Source: an uncultured Alphaproteobacteria bacterium
GTDB taxonomy: Bacteria; Pseudomonadota; Alphaproteobacteria; Micavibrionales; Micavibrionaceae
Length of the DNA: 64,000 bases
Direction: 5' to 3'
NCBI GenBank assembly: GCA_900696495.1
Contig: CAADGI010000008.1
Span: 160,571 to 224,570 of the forward strand
The notes beneath the pieces are model-generated. The model did not search any database and was not told the DNA's origin. It saw only the letters and a list, made by a program, of their open reading frames with translations. Positions 57,043 through 64,000 of the stretch are shown here, piece by piece. How positions within the stretch are numbered: position 1 is the first letter of the stretch; every line of letters begins with the position of its first letter. Position numbers and translations under genes: made by a program.

Positions 57043-58001
57043 TGAGCGATCCGGTCGGCGAGCAGTCCTACGGACGTTGCGAAGTAAAGAGACTTGTTCC
57101 ATTTCATGATGACGCGGTAATTATCATAGACCAGGAAAGCCGGGCCCGAGGGGCCGTCGGGCAGGATGATGGCAGCCTTGGTGCGCTCAGTCACGGGGAT
57201 CGGCTGGCCGCTGGCGAGGAACACGCCCATTTCCTTCCACTCGCTGACGAACCGCGAGTTTTCAATACCTGTAAAGCTTTCCGGGATGTTGTTCGGCAAA
57301 GAAACTTCACGGCCCCATTTCTGGTCGGGTCGCCAGCCGCCTTCATTGAGATATCTTGCCGACGAAGCGAAAACGTCCGGCAGGCTGTTCCAGATGTCGC
57401 GTTTCCCGTCGCCATCGCCATCGGCGGCATAGCTGAGGAAGCTTGAGGGCATGAACTGGTTCTGGCCCATGGCGCCGGCCCATGAACCTTTCATTCCGGC
57501 GAGGGTGATATGGCCCTGGTCGAGAATTTTAAGCGCGTTGATAAGCTCGCCCTTGAAATAACCGCTGCGGCGGCCGTCATAAGCGAGCGTGGCAAGCGCG
57601 GGGATGACGCTGAAATTCCCGGTGTTCTCGCCATAGCTGGTTTCAATACCCCATAATGCGACAATATATTGCGGCGGCACGCCTGATTCATTCGCAATTT
57701 TATCGAGAAGCGCGCGATTTTTGTTATAGAGCTCTTTGCCTTTTTTCACGCGGTTGGGCGTTACGACGTTCTGACGGTATTCAGCGAAGGTGATAGTCGA
57801 TTCAGGTTGCTTGCGGTCGAGGCGCAGAACCTGTTCGATGGGCTGCACGCCTGAAAGCGCCTGCTCCACGGTTGGCACCGATATTCCTTTGTCGACCGCT
57901 TCCTGCGCGAATTCGCGGAGCCAAATATCGAAATCTTCGTCCGCATGGGCAGCAGGAGAAAAAAGCATCAGGGCGGTCACCAGGAGAGCCAGTTTTTTCA
58001 T
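57039..58001 (-). CDS. mltB: Lytic murein transglycosylase (MltB-like, SLT2 domain)
   Basis: About 320 residues from ATG 58001, which begins a signal peptide ([19 protein letters not shown]). An upstream in-frame ATG at 58049 would bury the signal. The SLT_2 domain has the catalytic glutamate in [56 protein letters not shown] and [19 protein letters not shown]. It cleaves glycan strands in the periplasm. It overlaps rlpA, forming the mltB-rlpA-dac peptidoglycan group, followed by tmk. Confidence 0.93.
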   Translation of the reverse strand: MKKLALLVTALMLFSPAAHADEDFDIWLREFAQEAVDKGISVPTVEQALSGVQPIEQVLRLDRKQPESTITFAEYRQNVVTPNRVKKGKELYNKNRALLDKIANESGVPPQYIVALWGIETSYGENTGNFSVIPALATLAYDGRRSGYFKGELINALKILDQGHITLAGMKGSWAGAMGQNQFMPSSFLSYAADGDGDGKRDIWNSLPDVFASSARYLNEGGWRPDQKWGREVSLPNNIPESFTGIENSRFVSEWKEMGVFLASGQPIPVTERTKAAIILPDGPSGPAFLVYDNYRVIMKWNKSLYFATSVGLLADRIAQ

Positions 58002-58108
58002 GGTCGTCAGAATCGCCTTTCCGTCAAACGGGACTAGACAGACATACAAAAAAATCGCTAAGAAATGAAGCTCTTATTATAACATATACTTATAACGTCT
58101 ACACATTT

Positions 58109-58198
58109 GGAAGAGTGGCAGAGCGGTTGATTGCACCGGTCTTGAAAACCGGCGGCCCTTCACGGGGCCCGTGAGTTCGAATCTCACCTCTTCCGCCA
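58109..58198 (+). tRNA. tRNA-Ser (UGA anticodon)
   Basis: A 90-nt gene with acceptor arms GGAAGAG (58109-58115) and CTCTTCC (58188-58194), discriminator G and encoded CCA (58196-58198). D-arm TGGCAGAGCGGTTGATTGCA, anticodon loop CTTGAAA with anticodon TGA, a long class II variable arm (GGCGGCCCTTCACGGGGCC), and T-arm GTGAGTTCGAATCTCAC. The long variable arm and anticodon identify serine. It lies in the gap between mltB and pit with a partial copy of its 3' end 90 nt downstream. Confidence 0.95.
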
Positions 58199-58262
58199 AC
58201 TGGTTACCATATTTGACATCGAACTCACGAAATTTAAAAGATAGCGCGCCTCCGCGCGCGGG

Positions 58263-58300
58263 GAGTTCGAATCTCACCTCTTCCGCTCTTCCGCCAACTG
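58263..58300 (+). repeat. Duplicated 3' end of the tRNA-Ser gene (possible att scar)
   Basis: 58263-58285 repeats the last 23 nt of the tRNA T-arm/acceptor region (58173-58195) exactly, and 58286-58300 repeats CTCTTCCGCCAACTG found at 58188-58202. There is no 5' half, so it is not a second tRNA. The 64 nt between the copies include a small GC hairpin (GCGCG...CGCGC near 58240-58260). Phages and islands usually integrate into tRNA 3' ends and leave such direct repeats. Confidence 0.75.
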
Positions 58301-58346
58301 ATTATTCAAATTTCACTGCTGCCGCGACAATAAATATTTATGGTAA

Positions 58347-59357
58347 TTATACGATTGCGGGGAACAAAGCCTTCGCAACCAGCATAAATATAGCCGCGAA
58401 GATGAATGTCAGCGGGATCGTCAGGATCCAGGCCCAGATAATGTTACCGACGATACCCCAACGCACGGCCGAAAGACGGCGCGTGGCCCCTACTCCGAGA
58501 ATCGAAGAAGAAATAACCTGGGTGGTGCTGACGGGGATGCCCCAGTGCGAGGCCCCGGCAATGATGACCGAAGCGGTTGTTTCAGCGGCGAAGCCGTGAA
58601 CGGGCTGAAGCTTGATCATTTTCGAGCCTAGGGTGCGAATGATACGCCAGCCGCCGCACATGGTTCCAAGCCCCATGGCGATGGCGCAGGTCAGAATAAC
58701 CCATAGCGGAACGGAAAAGTGTTTATCCGGGAAAGCCAGCACAAGCGCGAGCGCAATGATACCCATGGATTTCTGCGCGTCGTTGTGGCCGTGGCTGAGC
58801 GCCATGAATCCGGCGGAGAAGATCTGCAGCTTGCCGAAGATACGGTTAATTTTGCCCGGGTTGATGCGGTAGACGATCCAGGACAAAAGCGCCATGAGCA
58901 CAAAACCGATGAACAGCCCCATCAGCGGCGAGGCCACCATCGGAATCAGAACTTTTTTGTAAACGGCGGGCCAGATGATGCTGTGGCTGCTCATGGTCGA
59001 GGCAAAGGTCGCGCCCATCAGCGAGCCGATGATGGCGTGCGACGAACTGGTCGGCAGGCCCTTGTACCAGGTGATGAGGTTCCAGACGATGGCGGCAAGC
59101 ACCGTGCACAGAACGGTTTGAAGCGAAATGACGTTAGCATCGACGAGGCCCTTACCAATCGTGGCGGCAACCTCGGTGCCCAGCAGCGCGCCGACGAAAT
59201 TCAAAATTCCGCCGTAAAGCACCGCCGTTGTCGGGCGCATGACACGCGTCGAGACGACTGTCGCGATGGCATTCGCGGCATCGTGAAAGCCGTTGATGAA
59301 ATCGAAAACAAGCGTAAAGAGAACGACCACGCAGAGTAGAACGATTGCGGCTTCCAT
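58347..59357 (-). CDS. pit: Inorganic phosphate transporter (PiT family)
   Basis: 336-residue inner-membrane phosphate:cation symporter. About ten hydrophobic segments and two repeated PiT signatures: near the N-terminus FDFINGFHDAANAIATVVST, and later ALSHGHNDAQKSMGIIALAL, plus the C-terminal SHWGIPVSTTQVISSSILGV and the matching GLPTSSSHAIIGSLMGA. It starts 4 nt downstream of the DUF47 gene on the same strand, the usual pairing of a Pit transporter with a PhoU-like regulator. Confidence 0.95.
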   Translation of the reverse strand: MEAAIVLLCVVVLFTLVFDFINGFHDAANAIATVVSTRVMRPTTAVLYGGILNFVGALLGTEVAATIGKGLVDANVISLQTVLCTVLAAIVWNLITWYKGLPTSSSHAIIGSLMGATFASTMSSHSIIWPAVYKKVLIPMVASPLMGLFIGFVLMALLSWIVYRINPGKINRIFGKLQIFSAGFMALSHGHNDAQKSMGIIALALVLAFPDKHFSVPLWVILTCAIAMGLGTMCGGWRIIRTLGSKMIKLQPVHGFAAETTASVIIAGASHWGIPVSTTQVISSSILGVGATRRLSAVRWGIVGNIIWAWILTIPLTFIFAAIFMLVAKALFPAIV

Positions 59358-59361
59358 AGGA

Positions 59362-60009
59362 TCAGCTGTGTTTCAGGACAATCTGCAGGGCGACCGCGCC
59401 TGCATTGCGGTAACGGTCGATCACTTTTTCAAGCATGTCGTAAAGGTCTTTGAGCAGGATGAGTTGCTTGATATCGGTTTCGTCCCGGAAAAGATCGGCA
59501 AGCAGTTCATTCAGCACCATGTCGCCTTCGTTCTCCAGATCATGGAGAACGTTGACCTTGGCGACGATGCGGTCGTTATGGTGGCCCTTTGTAAGTTCAT
59601 GGACCATATCCTGCATGGCCTCGGCTTCCTGAACGATCAACCCGGTCTGGCGGGCGAACCTGGCGCTCTTGCCGTTGACCAGCCCATGCATGTCCAGCCG
59701 GTCGCCGATTTTCTTGATGGTTTTGATGATTTTATAGAGGCTGTGCGAAAAATCCTGAATGTCTTCGCGATCGTACGGCGTGATGAATGTCGAGCAAAGT
59801 TCACGGGTGATATCGGAGCTTAATTTTTTGGATCTGATCCGGCTTTCGTTGATAGCAGTGAGTTCCGTTGTTCTCAGGTTCTTATCGCCGGATTTTACGA
59901 ACGTATCGAGGTGGATCGCACAGAGACGGGCTTCATCTGCCAGGCCGCCCATCAAGCGGTAGAATTTATCCTCGCGCGGCAGCAGTTTCGCGACGGCTTC
60001 TTTGATCAT
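59362..60009 (-). CDS. PhoU-like (DUF47) protein
   Basis: About 215 residues from ATG 60009 (MIKEAVAKLLPREDKFYRLM), which has GGGGGG as ribosome site; a TTG at 60021 is less likely. All-helical DUF47/Pit accessory family: SSDITRELCSTFITPYDRED, then IQDFSHSLYKIIKTIKKIGD and LHDLENEGDMVLNELLADLF. Thought to regulate or assist the Pit transporter encoded 4 nt downstream. Divergent from the CPBP-like gene. Confidence 0.9.
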   Translation of the reverse strand: MIKEAVAKLLPREDKFYRLMGGLADEARLCAIHLDTFVKSGDKNLRTTELTAINESRIRSKKLSSDITRELCSTFITPYDREDIQDFSHSLYKIIKTIKKIGDRLDMHGLVNGKSARFARQTGLIVQEAEAMQDMVHELTKGHHNDRIVAKVNVLHDLENEGDMVLNELLADLFRDETDIKQLILLKDLYDMLEKVIDRYRNAGAVALQIVLKHS

Positions 60010-60080
60010 CGGACCCCCCAATTTTACGCTCTTTATCTATACCGCGATGCAACATCCGTCCACTATATTTTTATGATAAA

Positions 60081-60728
60081 ATGGAAATTATGAACCGTCA
60101 GGCCCTTCTCGCGCTCGAATTCGTCCTTTTATGCATTGTCCTGCCGACGGTTATCATCGTTTTCAAGCTGGCGCCCTATATGCTTTTGTTCCTGTGGGCG
60201 GCGTGGGCGGTGTGTTGGTCCATCTATAGGCATTATCATTTCGCCGAGCTGCAGGCTCTCTGGAAATGGAAGGCTGTGACATGGGAAAATATGAGGCCCA
60301 TTATTATAAGATGGCTGGTTTGCAGTCTGCTGATGCTGGCCTTCACCTATTATTACGATCCGGAGAGACTTTTTTATATCGTTAAAGAAAAGCCGCAGCT
60401 TTTGCTGTTCCTGTTGTTTTTCTACCCGGTGTTTTCGGCTCTGCCCCAGGAATTCATTTTTTGCACCTTTTTCTTCCAACGCTACAAAACGTTTTTTGAA
60501 ACCATGAACGCGCGGGTTCTGGCGAGTGCCATCGTGTTTGCCTATGCCCATGTATTGTTCATCAATCCGGTTGCTCCGGTGCTGAGCTTTATCGCGGGGC
60601 TTATTTTCGCCAGCACCTTCGCCAAAACAAGATCGCTGGCGCTGGTGACGATCGAGCATTCGATGTACGGGCTGGTTTTATTCGCGGTCGGGCTTGGATG
60701 GTATTTCTGGGGCGGAGCGCTGATTTAA
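60081..60728 (+). CDS. CPBP-family intramembrane protease-like protein
   Basis: 215-residue membrane protein with about six hydrophobic segments. It has the CPBP (CAAX protease and bacteriocin-processing) pattern in degenerate form: PQEFIFCTFFFQRYKTFF instead of EExxxR, then FAYAHVLFINPVAPVLSFIA with the conserved histidine and TIEHSMYGLVLFAVG. With one glutamate of the EE pair replaced by Gln, activity is uncertain. Role unknown. Convergent with mntR, with only 1 nt between their stops. Confidence 0.72.
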   Translation: MEIMNRQALLALEFVLLCIVLPTVIIVFKLAPYMLLFLWAAWAVCWSIYRHYHFAELQALWKWKAVTWENMRPIIIRWLVCSLLMLAFTYYYDPERLFYIVKEKPQLLLFLLFFYPVFSALPQEFIFCTFFFQRYKTFFETMNARVLASAIVFAYAHVLFINPVAPVLSFIAGLIFASTFAKTRSLALVTIEHSMYGLVLFAVGLGWYFWGGALI

Positions 60729-60729
60729 A

Positions 60730-61194
60730 TTACTGCCTGCCCTTTTTATCGATAAATTTCTGAAAAGCGCGGAGTGTTTCCTGGCTGACATGGTGTTCGA
60801 CGCCTTCCGCATCCATTTCGGCGGTTTTCTCGCTGACGCCAAGGGATTTCAAAAATTCAAAAACGATGATGTGGCGCTGCTTGCAGGCCGCCGCCAGTTG
60901 CTTGCCTTTATCGGTCAGGAACAGCGAGCGGTAAGGCTGGGCGTTCACAAGTCCTTCCTTCTTTAAACGCATGATGACTTTATTCACGGTCGCGTGGGAG
61001 ATGCCGAAGCGTTCGGACAAATCGACGACGCGGGCTTCGCCATGCGCCTCGATCAGGTCGGCGATCAGTTCAACATAATCCTCGGCGGTTTCTGTCTGGT
61101 GCGCCTCGCGGACGCGTGCGAACCATTGCGCCTGTTTTTTAGGATCGGCGAGGTCGGACGGCTGATTTTTGGTCTTTACCATGTTTTTCATCAT
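60730..61194 (-). CDS. mntR: Manganese-responsive regulator MntR (DtxR family)
   Basis: About 154 residues from ATG 61194; a TTG at 61230 would extend it without family support. N-terminal winged HTH ([37 protein letters not shown]) followed by the DtxR/MntR dimerisation and metal-binding helices ([30 protein letters not shown]). It binds Mn2+ and represses manganese uptake. It is divergent from the mntH transporter, with overlapping promoters in the 82-nt gap, so it very likely controls both genes. Confidence 0.93.
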   Translation of the reverse strand: MMKNMVKTKNQPSDLADPKKQAQWFARVREAHQTETAEDYVELIADLIEAHGEARVVDLSERFGISHATVNKVIMRLKKEGLVNAQPYRSLFLTDKGKQLAAACKQRHIIVFEFLKSLGVSEKTAEMDAEGVEHHVSQETLRAFQKFIDKKGRQ

Positions 61195-61223
61195 GAACGA
61201 GTTTATGCCTCTTGTCAAAACTG

Positions 61224-61253
61224 TTGCCAAGGCTACAATAGGTATATTATACT
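61224..61253. promoter_or_regulatory. Divergent mntR/mntH promoter region with candidate MntR operator
   Basis: For mntH: TTGCCA (61224-61229), 18 nt, TATACT (61248-61253). For mntR on the minus strand: TATAAT at 61251-61246 with a weak TAAGCT -35 (61274-61269). The two -10 elements overlap, and the palindrome GTATA-T-TATAC (61242-61252) covers both. A single metal-loaded dimer here could block both promoters. The link to MntR is inferred. Confidence 0.5.
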
Positions 61254-61276
61254 TAAATTATAAACACGAGCTTAAT

Positions 61277-62587
61277 ATGCAGAATAACGCCCCGGCCGTA
61301 AGCCTTGCCGAAGTCTACCGCACGATCAAAATCCCCGAAAAGGCCGGATTCTGGCGGAAAATGTTCGCGTTCGCGGGGCCGGGCTACCTGGTGGCTGTCG
61401 GTTATATGGACCCCGGCAACTGGGCGACCGACATCGCGGGCGGCTCGGCCTTCGGCTATACCCTGCTTTCGGTCATCCTGATTTCCAATTTTATGGCGAT
61501 TTTGCTCCAGGCACTGAGCCTGCGCCTTGGCATTGCGACGGGGCTTGATCTTGCGCAGGCGTGCAGGCGGCAATATTCGCGTCCGGTCAGTTTTGTTTTA
61601 TGGGTGCTGTGCGAAATAGCGATCTGTGCCTGCGACCTTGCGGAGATCATCGGCACGGCGATTGCCTTACAATTGCTATTCGGCATCCCGTTAATGCTCG
61701 GCATTGGCCTGACGGTGCTGGATACGCTCCTGATCCTGTTCCTGCAGTCGCGGGGATTCCGTTATCTCGAGGCGTTCATTATCGCCTTGCTGATTATCAT
61801 CGCCGGATGTTTCACCGTGGAGATGATGCTTTCGCAGCCTGATATCGGCGATGTGCTGAAAGGTTATATCCCAAGCACGGAAATCGTCAGCAACCCGGCT
61901 ATGCTTTATATCGCCATCGGTATTCTCGGCGCGACGGTGATGCCGCACAATCTTTACCTGCATTCGGCTATCGTTAAAACGCGCAGCTATGGCGAGGATA
62001 CGAATTCCAAGCGTGAGGCGATCAAGTTCGGAACGATCGATTCAACCGTTGCGCTGATGTTCGCACTGCTCATTAACTCCGCCATCTTGATCATGGCGGC
62101 GGCGACGTTCCACACGAACGGCATGACCGAGGTCGCCGAGATCCAGGATGCGCATAAATTGCTGACGCCCTTGCTTGGCACCGCGATGGCGAGCACGGTG
62201 TTCGCGCTGGCGTTGCTGGCGTCGGGCCAGAATTCGACCGTGACGGCGACGCTGGCCGGCCAGATCGTCATGGAAGGATTTCTGGAATTGCGCTTGCCCC
62301 CGTGGGCACGCCGGCTGGTGACGCGTTCAATCGCCATCGTCCCGGCGCTGGTGGTCTGCTATTTCTACGGCGCCGAGGGCACGGCGCAGCTCCTGGTTCT
62401 TTCACAGGTGATCCTGAGCATGCAGCTTCCCTTCGCGGTCATTCCGCTGGTCAGCTTCACGAGCAATAAAAAGCTCATGGGTAATTTTGCTACCCCCCGC
62501 CTAGTGGCGGTACTGGCATGGCTGGTGGCCGGGGTGATCGTGTGCCTGAATCTCAAGCTGCTTTTCGACTTTTTTACCGGGCTATAG
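61277..62587 (+). CDS. mntH: Manganese transporter MntH (Nramp family)
   Basis: About 436 residues from ATG 61277; longer in-frame starts would run across the mntR promoter. Proton-coupled divalent metal transporter with about 11 hydrophobic segments. Nramp signatures are the metal-binding [20 protein letters not shown] in TM1 and the TM6 motif [17 protein letters not shown], plus [20 protein letters not shown]. Divergent neighbour mntR suggests manganese as substrate. Followed after 154 nt by the rplU promoter region. Confidence 0.96.
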   Translation: MQNNAPAVSLAEVYRTIKIPEKAGFWRKMFAFAGPGYLVAVGYMDPGNWATDIAGGSAFGYTLLSVILISNFMAILLQALSLRLGIATGLDLAQACRRQYSRPVSFVLWVLCEIAICACDLAEIIGTAIALQLLFGIPLMLGIGLTVLDTLLILFLQSRGFRYLEAFIIALLIIIAGCFTVEMMLSQPDIGDVLKGYIPSTEIVSNPAMLYIAIGILGATVMPHNLYLHSAIVKTRSYGEDTNSKREAIKFGTIDSTVALMFALLINSAILIMAAATFHTNGMTEVAEIQDAHKLLTPLLGTAMASTVFALALLASGQNSTVTATLAGQIVMEGFLELRLPPWARRLVTRSIAIVPALVVCYFYGAEGTAQLLVLSQVILSMQLPFAVIPLVSFTSNKKLMGNFATPRLVAVLAWLVAGVIVCLNLKLLFDFFTGL

Positions 62588-62625
62588 GGAACTATTGGCA
62601 AAACGGGCCTGAAAAACCATATTTC

Positions 62626-62653
62626 TTGACAGGCCGGGGGACTCGTGTATATT
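62626..62653 (+). promoter_or_regulatory. Strong promoter of rplU-rpmA
   Basis: TTGACA (62626-62631), a perfect -35 consensus, 16 nt, then TATATT (62648-62653), about 90 nt before the rplU ATG. The strength of the match fits a ribosomal protein operon. The long untranslated leader that follows can fold (next entry). Confidence 0.7.
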
Positions 62654-62663
62654 CCCCATCTTC

Positions 62664-62714
62664 ATCAGTCAGGTGCTGTATGTCAGGGGTAATTACTCCC
62701 AGCAAGATACTGAT
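62664..62714 (+). promoter_or_regulatory. Structured leader of rplU (possible autoregulatory element)
   Basis: The leader can form an outer stem ATCAGT (62664-62669) with ACTGAT (62709-62714) and an inner hairpin GGG (62686-62688) with CCC (62698-62700) around the palindrome GTAATTAC (62689-62696). L21 leaders that bind the ribosomal protein are known in some other bacteria; whether this one works that way is not shown. Confidence 0.4.
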
Positions 62715-62741
62715 TTATATAGATAAAACAGGATAACGACA

Positions 62742-63056
62742 ATGTTTGCGATCATCCGTACGGGCGGAAAACAGTACAAGGTTCAAAAAGACGACACGAT
62801 CCGCGTCGAAAAGCTCGAGGGCAAGGCCGGCGATACGGTCAACCTGGGCGAAGTTCTGTTCATGAGCGATGGCAAGAGCCCGAAACTGGGTGAGCCGACC
62901 ATCAAGGGCGCCTCCGTCACGGCGAAGGTCGTCGAGCAGACCCGCGGCGAAAAGATCATCGTTTTCAAGAAGAAGCGCCGTCAGAATTACCGCCGTAAAA
63001 ACGGCCACCGCCAGGACATCACTGTCCTCAAAATCACGGACATCAAAGCAGCTTAA
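62742..63056 (+). CDS. rplU: 50S ribosomal protein L21
   Basis: 104-residue large-subunit protein. [20 protein letters not shown] at the start, [12 protein letters not shown] in the middle and the basic signature [20 protein letters not shown] near the end match L21 completely. AACAGGATAACGACA precedes the ATG. First gene of rplU-rpmA. Confidence 0.98.
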   Translation: MFAIIRTGGKQYKVQKDDTIRVEKLEGKAGDTVNLGEVLFMSDGKSPKLGEPTIKGASVTAKVVEQTRGEKIIVFKKKRRQNYRRKNGHRQDITVLKITDIKAA

Positions 63057-63080
63057 TCCAGGGACAGGCAGGAGAAAAAC

Positions 63081-63362
63081 ATGGCAACAAAAAAAGCAGG
63101 CGGCAGTTCCAAAAACGGACGCGACTCAGCGGGCCGACGCCTTGGCGTAAAACGGTACAGCGGTGAGCTGGTTCTCGCCGGCAACATCATCGTCCGCCAG
63201 CGCGGCACGAAATTCATCCCCGGCAAAAATGTCGGCATCGGCAAAGACCACACGATCTATGCCCTGCTCGATGGCCAGGTCCTGTTTTCGCAAGGCCGTA
63301 ACGGCCGCCCGAAAGTGAATATCGTCCCGGCGAACGACGCGGCGATGGCAGCGGCTGAATAA
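63081..63362 (+). CDS. rpmA: 50S ribosomal protein L27
   Basis: 93-residue large-subunit protein located near the peptidyl-transferase centre. N-terminal [20 protein letters not shown], followed by [20 protein letters not shown] and [17 protein letters not shown] [15 protein letters not shown] are diagnostic. The N-terminus is the non-cleaved form starting with Met-Ala-Thr. It follows rplU by 24 nt and ends in a strong terminator before obgE. Confidence 0.98.
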   Translation: MATKKAGGSSKNGRDSAGRRLGVKRYSGELVLAGNIIVRQRGTKFIPGKNVGIGKDHTIYALLDGQVLFSQGRNGRPKVNIVPANDAAMAAAE

Positions 63363-63387
63363 CCCCTAAGAGATATAAACGAACATA

Positions 63388-63416
63388 GGGGAAAGGCCCG
63401 CGCCTTTCCCCTTTTT
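63388..63416 (+). terminator. Intrinsic terminator after rpmA
   Basis: A perfect 10-bp stem GGGGAAAGGC (63388-63397) and GCCTTTCCCC (63402-63411) with a 4-nt loop, followed by TTTTT (63412-63416). It lies 26 nt after the rpmA stop and 19 nt before the obgE ATG, so obgE must rely on readthrough or a promoter not visible here. Confidence 0.9.
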
Positions 63417-63422
63417 AATTGA

Positions 63423-64000
<578 letters not shown>

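Noticed and set aside
58199..58300. A second tRNA-Ser gene downstream of the first
   Set aside because: Only the T-arm and acceptor 3' strand are repeated; there is no 5' acceptor strand, D-arm or anticodon arm.

Overview
The window is a gene-dense, moderately GC-rich stretch of a bacterial chromosome, almost certainly from an alphaproteobacterium. The gene order is the best evidence. It contains lpxA-lpxI-lpxB / gltA-gltX / comEC-lexA-trpCDG, a lexA promoter carrying the alphaproteobacterial SOS operator GTTC-N7-GTTC, ispDF followed by ntrYX, hfq-hflX-mazG, a PDH operon whose E1 beta carries its own lipoyl domain, and a rlpA-dac-tmk-holB-metG-tatD run. LpxI instead of LpxH, a fused IspDF and a GAFTGA-less NtrX fit the same assignment. 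The exact order or genus cannot be fixed from the sequence. There are no transposases, intact prophages or CRISPR arrays.

Layout. 0-3 kb: lipid A synthesis (lpxA, lpxI, lpxB). 3-8 kb: citrate synthase, glutamyl-tRNA synthetase, ComEC. 8-16 kb: lexA and tryptophan synthesis (trpGDC, then trpE downstream of a PpiD-type foldase), with a divergent polysaccharide deacetylase between trpG and trpE. 15.8-22 kb: tpiA, secG, pyrG, kdsA, eno, ftsB. 22-30 kb: pyruvate dehydrogenase operon (pdhA, pdhB, pdhC, a SLOG-fold protein, lpd), a PH-domain membrane protein, lipA and a RatA/Coq10 protein. 30-33 kb: a lone GT-A glycosyltransferase, cinA C-domain, pgpA, ispDF. 33-42 kb: ntrYX, murI, a HAD phosphatase, hfq, hflX, an inositol-monophosphatase-like gene and mazG. 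41.8-50.7 kb: accessory surface-polysaccharide region (sulfotransferase, SGNH esterase, O-antigen-ligase-like protein, flippase, acetyltransferase, two GT4 glycosyltransferases, outer-membrane barrel). 50.8-58 kb: tatD, metG, holB, tmk, dac, rlpA, mltB. 58-64 kb: tRNA-Ser with a duplicated 3' end, phosphate transporter and its PhoU-like partner, CPBP-like protein, mntR/mntH, rplU-rpmA and the start of obgE.

How it works together. Most of the window is core metabolism and envelope building, packed into operons with 1-4 nt stop/start overlaps. Convergent neighbours often overlap at their 3' ends (4-74 nt), a repeated feature of this genome. Tryptophan, lipid A/Kdo (lpxA-I-B, kdsA), isoprenoid precursors, peptidoglycan (murI, dac, rlpA, mltB) and carbon flow into the TCA cycle (eno, PDH, gltA, lipoate) are all represented.

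The most unusual features are: (1) a palindromic repeat element of the kind usually found between genes, translated in frame inside the linker of pdhB; (2) almost identical DNA for the lipoyl domains of pdhB and pdhC, suggesting gene conversion; (3) a SLOG-family nucleotide-binding protein translationally coupled between pdhC and lpd; (4) the surface-polysaccharide region with a PAPS-type sulfotransferase and an SGNH esterase whose leader has a phage-like terminator; and (5) a tRNA-Ser 3'-end duplication that looks like an integration scar.
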